Shown: positions 1-8,840 of the stretch, piece after piece
Position numbering within the stretch: the first letter of the stretch is position 1
How the letters are laid out: every line of letters starts with the position of its first letter
Assembly: GCA_964350945.1 (NCBI GenBank)
Contig: CAYGLF010000001.1
Location: 248,001-312,000, forward strand
Reading direction: 5' to 3'
DNA: 64,000 bases
DNA from: CAYGLF01 sp964350945
GTDB taxonomy: Bacteria; Chlamydiota; Chlamydiia; Chlamydiales; JAAZZY01
Position numbers and translations under genes: made by a program
Notes under the pieces: generated by a model
Databases searched by the model: none
The model's input: only the letters and a program-made list of their open reading frames with translations
Told to the model about the DNA's origin: nothing

Positions 1-819
1 CAGCTTATCAATTGTTGCAAAAAACATTTGGCGGGTATACTTGCGGTTCATGCGTTTTAAAATCCAGTTAGAACCCGACTGCAATACAATATGCATTGAG
101 TGACAGAGCTTCGAACAGTTTTTTAATGCTTCTATAAGGTCATCATCAACTTCATCGGGGTCAATGGATGAAATGCGAATACGCTCAAGCCCATCAATGT
201 TTTCAATTGCTTGAATTAAAGAAGTTAATCGCACCGGATTTTTAGGATCTCCACCATCAAAGTCGCCAATATTAATTCCTGTTAATACAATCTCTTTGAC
301 CCCAGTTTGAACCACATTTTCAATTTCTTCTTTAATCTGGGAGACGGTTCGTGACTCTGAGCGCCCCCTCACGTAGGGAATAATGCAATAAGAGCAAAAT
401 GAATTACACCCATCTTGGACCTTGATAAACGCGCGTGTTTGACTCTCAAGCTTTGCTATTTTAAACTCAGGAAACTCCTCAAGAGGAAATATCTCGTTGA
501 GAAGCTCATCCTTTTTTTTGTTAGAAATAACCCAGTCAGCTTCTCGAATTTCTAAGAGCTTATTTTTTCCAGCCTCAACCATGCAACCTGTCACGGCAAT
601 TTTGGCACTTGGATATTGCTTCCGAAGCTTGCGTATCTGGTTTCGGCTGTGGCTGTCTGCTGATTGTGTCACCGTGCACGTATTGACAATACACACATCA
701 GCATCTTCACCTTCTTGTGCTTCTTGATAACCCGCTACTTTGAGCTGATTTTGATAAGCCTGAGACTCATATTGATTGGTGCGACATCCCAATGTGGCTA
801 TTTTAAACTTTTTAGTCAT
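1..819 (-). CDS. mtaB: MtaB-type tRNA methylthiotransferase (C-terminus cut by window edge)
   Basis: Radical-SAM enzyme that adds a methylthio group to C2 of N6-threonylcarbamoyladenosine at tRNA position 37. Reading from 819 down to 1, the first 273 residues are present. They begin MTKKFKIATLGCRTNQYES, the UPF0004 N-terminal domain with its first 4Fe-4S cysteine. Further cluster cysteines follow in VNTCTV and VTGCMV. The radical-SAM motif is CNSFCSYCIIPYVRGRSES, where the PYVRG/A-RGRSES wording favours MtaB over MiaB. The ATG overlaps the ispH stop by 4 bases (ATGA), so the two genes are probably translationally coupled. The C-terminal TRAM domain lies outside the window. Family sure; MtaB rather than MiaB/RimO likely. 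Confidence 0.88.
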   Translation of the reverse strand, partial: MTKKFKIATLGCRTNQYESQAYQNQLKVAGYQEAQEGEDADVCIVNTCTVTQSADSHSRNQIRKLRKQYPSAKIAVTGCMVEAGKNKLLEIREADWVISNKKKDELLNEIFPLEEFPEFKIAKLESQTRAFIKVQDGCNSFCSYCIIPYVRGRSESRTVSQIKEEIENVVQTGVKEIVLTGINIGDFDGGDPKNPVRLTSLIQAIENIDGLERIRISSIDPDEVDDDLIEALKNCSKLCHSMHIVLQSGSNWILKRMNRKYTRQMFFATIDKL

Positions 820-1751
820 TTCAACTGAGCCCTTAAAATTTCTTTAGGGACTTCAAAGCTTACATCCTCAACGATATGAGTAAACTCTTCCACTTTTGAA
901 GCACCCCACTCTTTAAGCTTATGGATACAACTTTGCACGACATGATCCGGGGTTGAGGCCCCAGCTGTCATTCCTACTATAGAAACACCTTCCAGCCATG
1001 ACTTTTGAATTTCTTCAGGGTTGTTAATTAAATACGAAGGAATCCCCCTGTTTTCACCGACCTCTCTTAAGCGATTTGAATTGGAGCTTTGAGTGTCTCC
1101 TACAACTAGAATAAGATCTGCTTGTTTGGCAATTTCTTTGAGTGCTTCTTGGCGATTAGTCGTTGCAAAACAAATTGAGGAACTCGGTAAAGTTTGTGCT
1201 TGCGGATATTTTTTTAACAATGCTTGTACAATTCCATCGACCTCATCCATGCTAAGAGTCGTTTGCATTAAATAAAAAAGAGGTTCGTCTTTTTGGAATG
1301 TCAGAGCTTCCACATCCTCTATATTCTCAACAACAGTGGTGACTTGCGGGGCCTCCCCTAAAGTCCCAATAACTTCCACATGATCTTTATGTCCTATTAA
1401 AATAATCTGAGAGCCTTTAGATGCAAAACGCTTAGACGCTGAGTGCAACTTTGTCACCAGAGGACATGTCGCATCTACTTCGATAAACTGGCGCTCTTTA
1501 GCAAGTTCTCTAACTTTAGGAGAAACGCCGTGAGCAGAATAAATCAAACGAGATCCTTGAGGAGCCTCTTCTAAGTCTTCGATAAAAATAGCCCCTTTTT
1601 GTCGCAGTCCATCTACTACATGACGATTATGTACAATTTCGTGTTTCACATAAATTGGGGGGCCCCAAATTAAAAGAGCTTGCTCTACGACTTCAATAGC
1701 TCTTTCTACGCCCGCACAAAATCCGCGGGGATTAGACAATAGAATTTTCAT
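816..1751 (-). CDS. ispH: 4-hydroxy-3-methylbut-2-enyl diphosphate reductase (IspH/LytB)
   Basis: Last step of the MEP isoprenoid pathway: a 4Fe-4S enzyme that reduces HMBPP to IPP and DMAPP. The product starts MKILLSNPRGFCAGVERAIE, with the first cluster Cys. Other signature segments are VDATCPLVTKLH (second Cys), CFATTNRQ (third) and VGDTQSSNS. The length of 311 aa is normal. An in-frame TTG 15 bases upstream would add five residues. I chose the ATG at 1751 because a GAGGG ribosome site lies 8 bases before it. It is the first gene of a pair with mtaB (4-base overlap). The other MEP genes ispF and ispG lie 46-50 kb along in this window. Confidence 0.95.
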   Translation of the reverse strand: MKILLSNPRGFCAGVERAIEVVEQALLIWGPPIYVKHEIVHNRHVVDGLRQKGAIFIEDLEEAPQGSRLIYSAHGVSPKVRELAKERQFIEVDATCPLVTKLHSASKRFASKGSQIILIGHKDHVEVIGTLGEAPQVTTVVENIEDVEALTFQKDEPLFYLMQTTLSMDEVDGIVQALLKKYPQAQTLPSSSICFATTNRQEALKEIAKQADLILVVGDTQSSNSNRLREVGENRGIPSYLINNPEEIQKSWLEGVSIVGMTAGASTPDHVVQSCIHKLKEWGASKVEEFTHIVEDVSFEVPKEILRAQLK

Positions 1752-1830
1752 AAAAACAACCCTCAATAAAAGCTGGGTATTTTATCAGCCCAAATTATTG
1801 ACTGCCACCTAAAAGAAATTTTATAAAAGG

Positions 1831-3813
1831 TTATTTAGCGTCTGCAGCACAACGGAAGCCATAGGTTCTATTTTCACACCCCGGATTATTGCGGTGACGA
1901 TGAGAACATCTCAAATCATCCTTAAGACTTTTCCAACATCCCCCACGAAGAACGCGGTAAACTCCTTGAAGAGGCCCTTTGGGGCGATCGGGTTCTTGAG
2001 CAGATGTTTCATAATAATTATAGCCATACCAATCTTGACACCATTCGTAAACATTACCAGCCATATCGTAGAGACCTGATGCATTAGGGGGATAACTCAT
2101 CACAGAAGTGGTGTCTGAGCTAAAAAAGTTGGCCTGATGCTTTTCAATTTCACTCCCTGTTGGATAGATGCTGTGTGCATCGCCTGAAGCGGCAGCCACT
2201 TCCCATTCAGCCTCTGTTGGAAGTCTCTTTCCGATCCACTTTGCATAGGCAACTGCCCCATACCATGAGACCCCAACCACTGGATGCTTGGCATAGCCCG
2301 ACTCAATGCTCAAGATGCCTCCACTGCGCTTAATTCGGGATTCTTTCAATCTAATAATATCATTATTTTGAGCATCCTTTTCTCCTCCCATAGCTTCTAA
2401 AAACCTAGAAAACTGCTCGTTAGTAATAGGGTGCATATCAATAGCAAAATCATGAAGCACAATGTGGTGCTCGGGCATTTCATCGCGATTTCCATCTTTA
2501 CAACCCCTTACAAATCGTCCTCCTTTGATTGCAACCATCTCCGTTAGAATTGGCTCAATATTTTTAGCTTCAGGTTCCTTTTTGGGTTGATAGTGGGTGA
2601 CCATCGTCTCCATGCTAAAGATAGCCCCTGGGTTGGGGTCATATTTAGGTCTTTTAATTTCACTTTCTTGCAAAATGGGGCGCAGCTTTTCTTGAGGAGG
2701 CGCTGCTGGTGCAGGCTTGGCCAAACTAGGTGTTGGAGTAAAGCCATTAGCAGGGCGGTAAGCAGAAACTCGCTTGAAAGCTGGAGTTTGCACATTTGAG
2801 CTCACAAAAGCAGTCTTTTGCAACGTGCTTTCAGCTTCTACTTTTTTAAAGTTCTCCGCTTTACTCCCTTCTACTTTTGAGATCGAATGTGAAAGCGAAG
2901 GCTTCTTTTCTTCAAGTAACGAGTCTAAAGCAGATAAAAGAGAGCTGGGCCTCTTCGCTGGATCCGCTTGCAAGCACTTTGAAACTAACAGGTTCCAATT
3001 TTTCTGATACTGAGGGACCAAATCGCAAGGCATGTCAAACACACCTTCTGGAAATCGTTTTGTAATTGCATAGTAGACTAAAACCCCAAAGGCATAGGCA
3101 TCACAACGGTTCTGACCCTCTAAAGACTCCGATAATTTTTTTTGCTCAGGAGCTAGAAAAGCATAGCTTTGTAAAAAAGAGTTGTGTACGCGCTGCAACT
3201 GGTCTGCCTCAAGTTCTTGGGTAGCAGGGGAAGCGTTTCGTCCGCTTTCGAGAGACTTCATTAAAGATTGATAGATTCGACTGAGCACTGTTCCCATTCC
3301 AATAATCCTTGAGAGCCCGAAGTCTGCGACATACAACCCCATCTTTTGTTGAGAATCACGTCCAATTAAGATGTTGTTTAACTTCAGTCCCCGGTGCATC
3401 ATGGCCTGTGCTCCAGGTCGAGTATTGGCGTAATCCAAAGCACCTGCAATTTGCTTCATCCAGTCATAAAGATTTTCTTCAGTAATTGGATTTTTTTGCT
3501 CCGCCATATACTGCGCAAAATTAGTGGTCTCTCCTAGTTCATCAACCACACAATCCATCACTAGAAAGTAGCAACCATCTGCATATGAAATGTTGTGTAT
3601 TTTAACAATATGTGGGTGATCAAGTGCAGCAATCAATCCTACCTCTTCTTCAAATCTTTGGATAAATCCCTTATTTTGTGAAAGTTCTTCAGGCAAAACT
3701 TTGATAGCATACTGCCGCTTCATAAACCGGTGTTCTGCTAAATATACATTTCCCAAAGATCCTTGACCGATTTGCTTTACGATCGTGTAGTCTCCCAAAT
3801 TCCGAAGTGACAT
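1831..3813 (-). CDS. pkn1: Pkn1-like Ser/Thr protein kinase fused to a formylglycine-generating-enzyme (sulfatase-modifying) domain
   Basis: 660 aa with two domains joined by a Pro/Lys-rich linker (about residues 310-420). The N-terminal kinase domain has a glycine loop (GQGSLG, 16-21), AIK lysine K39 and a DFG motif (164-166). The catalytic HRD motif reads HRG (140-142), so the catalytic Asp is replaced by Gly, while the following Lys144 and Asn147 remain. The C-terminal FGE-sulfatase domain (about 425-660) shows GGRFVRGC, PVVGVSWYGAVAYAKW, RLPTEAEWE and GNVYEWCQDW, ending in RTYGFRC. This architecture is that of chlamydial Pkn1. ATG 3813 was chosen over an in-frame TTG because GAGG lies 7-8 bases upstream. 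It may phosphorylate weakly or act as a pseudokinase scaffold. Confidence 0.88.
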   Translation of the reverse strand: MSLRNLGDYTIVKQIGQGSLGNVYLAEHRFMKRQYAIKVLPEELSQNKGFIQRFEEEVGLIAALDHPHIVKIHNISYADGCYFLVMDCVVDELGETTNFAQYMAEQKNPITEENLYDWMKQIAGALDYANTRPGAQAMMHRGLKLNNILIGRDSQQKMGLYVADFGLSRIIGMGTVLSRIYQSLMKSLESGRNASPATQELEADQLQRVHNSFLQSYAFLAPEQKKLSESLEGQNRCDAYAFGVLVYYAITKRFPEGVFDMPCDLVPQYQKNWNLLVSKCLQADPAKRPSSLLSALDSLLEEKKPSLSHSISKVEGSKAENFKKVEAESTLQKTAFVSSNVQTPAFKRVSAYRPANGFTPTPSLAKPAPAAPPQEKLRPILQESEIKRPKYDPNPGAIFSMETMVTHYQPKKEPEAKNIEPILTEMVAIKGGRFVRGCKDGNRDEMPEHHIVLHDFAIDMHPITNEQFSRFLEAMGGEKDAQNNDIIRLKESRIKRSGGILSIESGYAKHPVVGVSWYGAVAYAKWIGKRLPTEAEWEVAAASGDAHSIYPTGSEIEKHQANFFSSDTTSVMSYPPNASGLYDMAGNVYEWCQDWYGYNYYETSAQEPDRPKGPLQGVYRVLRGGCWKSLKDDLRCSHRHRNNPGCENRTYGFRCAADAK

Positions 3814-3944
3814 GGCTATCCTCAAATATATCTATAGGTTTGCAATCCTTTTCCTAAAAAAAGGTTAAAAAGTGGTTTTTTATACATTTAGCAGCATATT
3901 AACTACCTTGGCAATTATATTCAATTTCTCGATGTCACAAGAAG

Positions 3945-4367
3945 CTATTTAAATTTTTTTGAGTTAAGTTTATAGGTTAAAGCTCGTTGAATACATGTTC
4001 GCAAAGCCTGCTGATCATAGCCGTTTCGAACATCGACAATCAAAGCACGATTGCTTTCATATTCAAATGTATTTGGGAACTGTTGTCTAAATTCTGAGAT
4101 CAGGGTGGTTTGGCAATGAAAGAACAATGCCAGCTTATTTTTGAGAGACCCATACACATCTATTCGTATAAGACTTCCACTTTTAGTGGCTAACGTTAAA
4201 TAACTAATTTGCCCCCAACGAACATCCTCTGTCAGTTCTCCGATCTCTTGACTGCAAGCTGCTACCTCAAAGATCAAGTCCCTAATTTTCATAAAGCTTT
4301 CTTGAATGTCCAAAGGAAATTTTTCAAAAATATCTTTAACACTTTTTTTAAAAAAATAATTTTCCAT
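3945..4367 (-). CDS. DUF1801-like protein (YdhG-type fold)
   Basis: 140 aa soluble protein. The middle part (residues about 15-75: PLDIQESFMKIRDLIFEVA then ELTEDVRWGQISYLT and GSLIRIDVYG) has the look of the DUF1801/YdhG family, which folds like frataxin-type iron chaperones. The C-terminal half carries Arg/Tyr-rich segments. No signal peptide or membrane segment. No convincing ribosome site precedes the ATG at 4367. It is read towards pkn1 with a 131-base gap, so co-transcription is possible but unproven. The family assignment rests on recognition of the pattern only and its function is unknown. Confidence 0.6.
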   Translation of the reverse strand: MENYFFKKSVKDIFEKFPLDIQESFMKIRDLIFEVAACSQEIGELTEDVRWGQISYLTLATKSGSLIRIDVYGSLKNKLALFFHCQTTLISEFRQQFPNTFEYESNRALIVDVRNGYDQQALRTCIQRALTYKLNSKKFK

Positions 4368-4469
4368 CTATTTTTTCACTCGCTCTAAGGTAGTTTAAGG
4401 AAATAATTAAAATTAAAAAAAAGTTTAATAAAATTTAAAGGTTAAAAAAAAACTTGATCAAACAATTTA

Positions 4470-4495
4470 ATTCTCTTGGTTTAATTCAAGAGAAT
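4470..4495. repeat. Perfect 9-bp inverted repeat inside the yidC promoter region
   Basis: Arms ATTCTCTTG (4470-4478) and CAAGAGAAT (4487-4495) are exact reverse complements with an 8-base spacer. The repeat sits over the putative -35 element and spacer upstream of yidC, where a dyad could act as an operator. No T-run follows it on the plus strand, so it does not look like a terminator. Confidence 0.6.
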
Positions 4496-4505
4496 CTTGT
4501 ATACT
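4476..4505 (+). promoter_or_regulatory. Putative sigma-70-type promoter of yidC-dnaA
   Basis: TTGGTT (4476-4481), an 18-base spacer and TATACT (4500-4505), about 60 bases before the yidC ATG. The surrounding 4370-4564 gap is strongly AT-rich and holds no gene. Prediction by eye only. Confidence 0.45.
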
Positions 4506-4564
4506 TTAGTTTGATCCGGCGTCTAAAACCGGTCATGTTTTATAACCAAATTTAAGTATTTATT

Positions 4565-6925
4565 ATGCAAAAACGTTCGTTAGTCTTTCTATTTATTTTA
4601 ACTCTATCTTTACTGGCCGTCAATCTTTTCTTCAAACCACAAAAAGAGGCTCAAAAAAAAGCACAAACAGAACAAGTTGCACAAACTAAATCTTTGGAAA
4701 GCCGGGTTGCAACCCAAGCGGGGCTCCCCTTAGTAGATCTTTATAAAGATTCTGATGGAAAAACATACTTAACAACAGGTCTTCTACTAAATGGAAATTT
4801 GTTTACCTTCAAGTGGGACGAACAACTTCCCAAAACAGTTTATTTTAAGAAAAGCCACACCTCCCTTCCTCTTCAAAGCGCATCTCTTAATGACAACGAA
4901 GCTTCTATTCTAGACCCTATTGTCTATAAATCTAAGGAAGCTGAAAATCATATTCAAGCCGCACAACTTCCATCTAAAGGTTCTTTTGAAGTTCAACTAG
5001 TACAACCTAAAGCCTACAATAAGAATCCTCAGATATATAGTAGCTTCTTTTCTAATGGAAATTTCTCATCGATCGGACCTATTAATGGAAATGCGATTGC
5101 GATGGCAGCTACTCAAGATGGTTATGAGCCTATTGGAATCTACTTGGGAAGTGAAGCAAAGTTGATCCCTCTCAAAGACTTTTTCAGCCTCAAACAGCTT
5201 GTAAGCCTACATCAGGCAAACTTTCAGTCAAATTCTAACGAAAATTTTTATGTTTTAGAAAACGAGTACCAACAGCTGGTGTTCTCGACCAAGGGAGGAG
5301 CTCTTGCTGAGATTAACCTTCCTATTAAGTCTAAAGAAAACTCTTCAAGCTACGTTTACCCAACCTCGCAAGATCAGTTAGTTGCTGAGAGTGCTTCGAA
5401 GCACTCCGTCTTTCCTGCACATAATTTTCAAAGTGCAAACTCAGCTAAAAAAGATCAAGACCCACAAAGAGGTGGCTACTATCCTTTAATTCGTCGATCT
5501 CTTGATGCTCCTTTGACAGATTCAAGATATTATGCTTTTAACATCGTTTCAGATTACCCAGGTATTTCTGATCAGGAGTATAAAGTCACCCACATAGACA
5601 AACAAAAGATTGTTTTTCAAGCAAACCAAAACTATCGCAAAATCACTAAAACATTCACCTTAAATAACAAGGTTCCATATGGACTAGGGGTTGACATCCA
5701 GATTGAGGGAGACCGCAACAACCTTTGGATTACAACGGGGGTTCCAGAAGCTGAGTTTGGTTCCAACATGCAACCTCCATCTATTAAATATCGACAGCTA
5801 AAAAACAATAAGTTTGAGATTGTCAAGCAAAAGCTTCCAAAAGCTTCAACAGATCTAATCGCCGCATCCCCAGACTGGGTTTCTAACTCAAATGGTTTTT
5901 TCACCATTTTGGTCGATCCTGAAACGAAAGGAGTTCCTGGCTATAAAGTGAATAAAGTTTTGCCAGAAACCCTCTTATCAAGGGTCGATACAACACCTAC
6001 AAGTAAGGGGAAAAAAGCAGCTGGATATGAGTGTTTACTCCCCCTCTCTGACTCAAGCTCGCACTTTGATGTATACGCAGGCCCTTTAGACAACACGCTT
6101 CTAAAACTAGCAGACACCAAAGTACAAGGTTCCAACTATTTAGGCGCTCAATCTTACCAAGGATTTTTAACCTTTATCTCAGAGCCGTGTGCAAAGATCT
6201 TGTTTTCTCTCATGTCTTTCATCCACAAAATGGTGGGCTCATGGGGACTTTCAATCATCTTGTTAACCGTAGTTCTTCGAATTATTTTATACCCTCTTAA
6301 TACATGGTCTATTCGAGCTATGCGTAAAACTCAAGAGATTGCTCCTGAGGTAAGCGCGATCCAGAAGAAATACAAAAAAAATCCAAAGCAAGCACAGATA
6401 GAAGTAATGTCACTTTACAAAAAACGTAAGGTAAACCCTATTACAGGTTGCTTGCCGATGCTCATACAGATGCCATTTTTAATGGGGATGTTTAATTTGC
6501 TTAAATCAGCATTTGTGCTGCGAGGAGTTCCTTTTATAAGTGGCTGGATCAATAACTTGACAGCCCCAGATGTCCTCTTTACCTGGTCACATTCAATTCC
6601 ATTTTTTGGAAATGAATTTCACCTGTTACCAATCATCTCTTGTGCGATGATCTGGCTGCAACAAAAAATGACCAATGTTGCTCCAGCAGATAAGGCTTTA
6701 ATGACTGACCAACAAAAGCAACAAAAAATGATGGGGAATGTGATGGTCATTTTCATCACTCTCTTGTGTTACAACTTACCCTCGGGACTGAACTTATATT
6801 TCATCTTTTCGACGCTTCTTGGAGTCGTACAGCAAGTGGTTACCAACCGCTTGCTTGACAAAAAGAAAAGTAAGCCTAAAATCCTTACTAGTAAAAAAGT
6901 AGATTTAGAAGAGAAAAAAGCATAA
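4565..6925 (+). CDS. yidC: Membrane protein insertase YidC (Oxa1 family)
   Basis: Inserts and folds inner-membrane proteins, alone or with SecYEG. 786 aa, longer than the E. coli form, which fits chlamydial YidC. The N-terminal anchor is about residues 4-23 (SLVFLFILTLSLLAVNLFF), followed by a periplasmic domain of roughly 520 residues. The conserved 60KD_IMP core begins near residue 555 (MVGSWGLSIILLTVVLRIIL, with the groove Arg) and includes the IQKKYKKNPKQAQIEVMSLYKK loop and GCLPMLIQMPFLMGMF. The C-terminus is basic, as in forms that bind ribosomes. dnaA follows after 17 bases, the same neighbour I recall in C. trachomatis. No clear Shine-Dalgarno before the ATG. Confidence 0.95.
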   Translation: MQKRSLVFLFILTLSLLAVNLFFKPQKEAQKKAQTEQVAQTKSLESRVATQAGLPLVDLYKDSDGKTYLTTGLLLNGNLFTFKWDEQLPKTVYFKKSHTSLPLQSASLNDNEASILDPIVYKSKEAENHIQAAQLPSKGSFEVQLVQPKAYNKNPQIYSSFFSNGNFSSIGPINGNAIAMAATQDGYEPIGIYLGSEAKLIPLKDFFSLKQLVSLHQANFQSNSNENFYVLENEYQQLVFSTKGGALAEINLPIKSKENSSSYVYPTSQDQLVAESASKHSVFPAHNFQSANSAKKDQDPQRGGYYPLIRRSLDAPLTDSRYYAFNIVSDYPGISDQEYKVTHIDKQKIVFQANQNYRKITKTFTLNNKVPYGLGVDIQIEGDRNNLWITTGVPEAEFGSNMQPPSIKYRQLKNNKFEIVKQKLPKASTDLIAASPDWVSNSNGFFTILVDPETKGVPGYKVNKVLPETLLSRVDTTPTSKGKKAAGYECLLPLSDSSSHFDVYAGPLDNTLLKLADTKVQGSNYLGAQSYQGFLTFISEPCAKILFSLMSFIHKMVGSWGLSIILLTVVLRIILYPLNTWSIRAMRKTQEIAPEVSAIQKKYKKNPKQAQIEVMSLYKKRKVNPITGCLPMLIQMPFLMGMFNLLKSAFVLRGVPFISGWINNLTAPDVLFTWSHSIPFFGNEFHLLPIISCAMIWLQQKMTNVAPADKALMTDQQKQQKMMGNVMVIFITLLCYNLPSGLNLYFIFSTLLGVVQQVVTNRLLDKKKSKPKILTSKKVDLEEKKA

Positions 6926-6942
6926 CACACAATTGAATCCTT

Positions 6943-8301
6943 ATGCAGGCATGGGATAAATACCTTAAGACTCTCGAAAGTGAGCTTGGAAAACCGACGG
7001 TTGATCGCTGGCTTCGTACTCTTAAAGTTGTCAATTATGACGCTGCTAATCTGTACCTTGAGGCATCGGATACTTTTTCAACTCAGTGGTTTATAGAATA
7101 CGCGAAACCGCGTATTACTCAGAATTTCTTTAATGAGAACAACCGGCTCATTAAAGTACATTTGCAAACTGCACATAAAAAACCTCCGCTTAAAGCCTCC
7201 AAAACCTCTGAAAAACAACTGAGTCCAGGTTCTCCGTTTACAATTGACCCATTAGACCCAAGCTATACTTTTGACCAGCTGGTCGAAATTTCTCAAAACC
7301 GCATTATCTTAAAATTGCTTCAAGACTTTGAGAACTTTAACCCTAAAACACCTCCTCTCTACAACCCCATTACCCTTTTTGGTTCCATGGGAATTGGCAA
7401 AACTCATCTTTTGCAAGCGGTTGCCAATACGCTGGAAAAACAAAACCAAAAAGTGTGCTATGTAAAAGCCGCTACATTTACTTACAATATGGTGGCTGCA
7501 ATTAAACTTGGGCAGATGTCTGAGTTTAGAAAGTTATACCGCAAGGTGGATGTGTTGATTGTAGATGATATTCAATACTTTGCACACAAAAAGGCCACCC
7601 AGGAAGAATTTTTTCACACCTTTAATGCATTGCATACAGAGGGGAAACAAATAATTCTCAGCTCCAATATTAGCCCGCAACAGCTCAAAGAGGTAGAGCC
7701 AAGGCTCATTAGCCGCTTTGAGTGGGGAATTGCCCTCCCACTACAAGCCCCCAATAAAACTCAGTTGGAAGAAATTTTAGAGCTAAAATTAAAGCAAATT
7801 AACTTTTTGTTAACTTCTGAGGCTAAAGACTTCCTTTTACAAAAGTTTTCAAAAAGCCCTAAAACTCTCCATAGAGCGTTAAGTGCCCTTATTTTAAGAG
7901 CCCACCTTAAGTTGCCCCAGGGGAAAAATATTAATTCTCTTGAACTTGAGCCAGATGCCATCGAGAAGCTCTTGGGAGACTTGATCAAAAAAGAGGCAAC
8001 TTTGACCATGACTGCTGATCGTATTCTAGAGCATATTTCACTCTATTTTGGAATCAAAGTTAAAGATATCCTGGGGAAGTCCCAGAGTAGAGAGTGCGTC
8101 TTGCCCCGGCAAATGAGCATGTTTTTTTGTCGTAAATACCTCAAGCTGCCCTATATGAAAATAGGACGCATTTTTTCAAGGGATCACTCTACAGTAATGT
8201 CTAGTGTCAAGCAGGTTCAAAAAAATATTTCACAAAAAGATCACAACTTTGAAAAAATTAAGCTGGCACTCGAGCAGATGCTCTTTCCATCTAGCAATTA
8301 G
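6943..8301 (+). CDS. dnaA: Chromosomal replication initiator DnaA
   Basis: Binds DnaA boxes and opens the origin. 452 aa with all expected domains: the N-terminal domain (1-70), a short linker, AAA+ with Walker A GSMGIGKT (147-154) and Walker B VDVLIVDDIQYF, and a C-terminal DNA-binding domain with CRKYLKLPYMKIGRIF and SRDHSTVMSSVKQV (family signature helix-turn-helix). The usual GGxGxGKT is GSMGIGKT here. Chlamydiae carry two dnaA copies; this is the yidC-linked one. I see no DnaA-box cluster nearby, so there is no sign that the origin is here. Its stop overlaps the convergent small gene by 4 bases. Confidence 0.94.
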   Translation: MQAWDKYLKTLESELGKPTVDRWLRTLKVVNYDAANLYLEASDTFSTQWFIEYAKPRITQNFFNENNRLIKVHLQTAHKKPPLKASKTSEKQLSPGSPFTIDPLDPSYTFDQLVEISQNRIILKLLQDFENFNPKTPPLYNPITLFGSMGIGKTHLLQAVANTLEKQNQKVCYVKAATFTYNMVAAIKLGQMSEFRKLYRKVDVLIVDDIQYFAHKKATQEEFFHTFNALHTEGKQIILSSNISPQQLKEVEPRLISRFEWGIALPLQAPNKTQLEEILELKLKQINFLLTSEAKDFLLQKFSKSPKTLHRALSALILRAHLKLPQGKNINSLELEPDAIEKLLGDLIKKEATLTMTADRILEHISLYFGIKVKDILGKSQSRECVLPRQMSMFFCRKYLKLPYMKIGRIFSRDHSTVMSSVKQVQKNISQKDHNFEKIKLALEQMLFPSSN

Positions 8302-8621
8302 CTAATCAAAGTCAAAGGCCCTAACCTAGTTGGTCGTAATATAGCGGCTTTTTCAAGGGCTTGGTGCGTTTCAGCGCCCAACCGGACCACCTCTTTATTC
8401 TCAGATTGATAGGTAAATGGCTTACTGAAGGCTAGGGAGAGGCCCTCTGCCTGCTCTAGAATGGCCTGAAAAATCAATTTATCGAATAAATTAGCCTTTT
8501 CTTGAGCCTGTTTAAGATGAAAATGGCGCTCAGAGAGATCCTTTTCAGCTTTCTGACGCCTTTTTTGCGAAAGTGTACTGATAATCGAGACCATTTTGGT
8601 TTTTTTACGCTCTTGATCCAT
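8298..8621 (-). CDS. Small charged protein of unknown function
   Basis: 107 aa. The N-terminal half is very basic and helical (KKTKMV, KRRQKAEKDLSERHFHLKQA) and probably forms a short coiled coil. The C-terminal half is neutral. No signal peptide or membrane helix. The ATG at 8621 has GGAGG about 12 bases upstream, a longish spacing. Tail-to-tail 4-base overlap with dnaA. Family not recognised; open frame and ribosome site support a real gene. Confidence 0.55.
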   Translation of the reverse strand: MDQERKKTKMVSIISTLSQKRRQKAEKDLSERHFHLKQAQEKANLFDKLIFQAILEQAEGLSLAFSKPFTYQSENKEVVRLGAETHQALEKAAILRPTRLGPLTLIS

Positions 8622-8693
8622 AGAATTACCATTCCTCCAACTAGTATTCTACCACACCTAATCTTTTAATTATAGTTTAAACTTTAATTCAAG

Positions 8694-8732
8694 CCCCTTC
8701 TTCTAGGAGGAGACAATGAGCCCTGGAAGGGG
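8694..8732. repeat. Inverted repeat enclosing the start of a mini-ORF
   Basis: CCCCTTC (8694-8700) and GAAGGGG (8726-8732) are exact complements. The loop contains an AGGAGGAG ribosome site and the ATG at 8716, so the RNA hairpin could hide them. Confidence 0.45.
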
Positions 8733-8790
8733 AAGACAATATGAATTAATTATTAAACAAAATGAATTTAAAAAAATAATTGTCAATTAA
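8716..8790 (+). CDS. Possible 24-residue leader peptide or small protein
   Basis: ATG at 8716 preceded by AGGAGGAG at about 8-10 bases spacing, one of the strongest ribosome sites in the window. It encodes MSPGRGRQYELIIKQNEFKK plus IIVN and stops at TAA 8788-8790. It lies in the 8622-8840 gap, upstream of the HAD putative lipoprotein gene on the same strand. No family is recognisable at this length. It may be a translated leader or just a chance purine run. Confidence 0.3.
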   Translation: MSPGRGRQYELIIKQNEFKKIIVN

Positions 8791-8840
8791 TAATTAACTT
8801 GGCAATAGAAAGTATTAATAAAATCATTTAAGGGCCCTTC

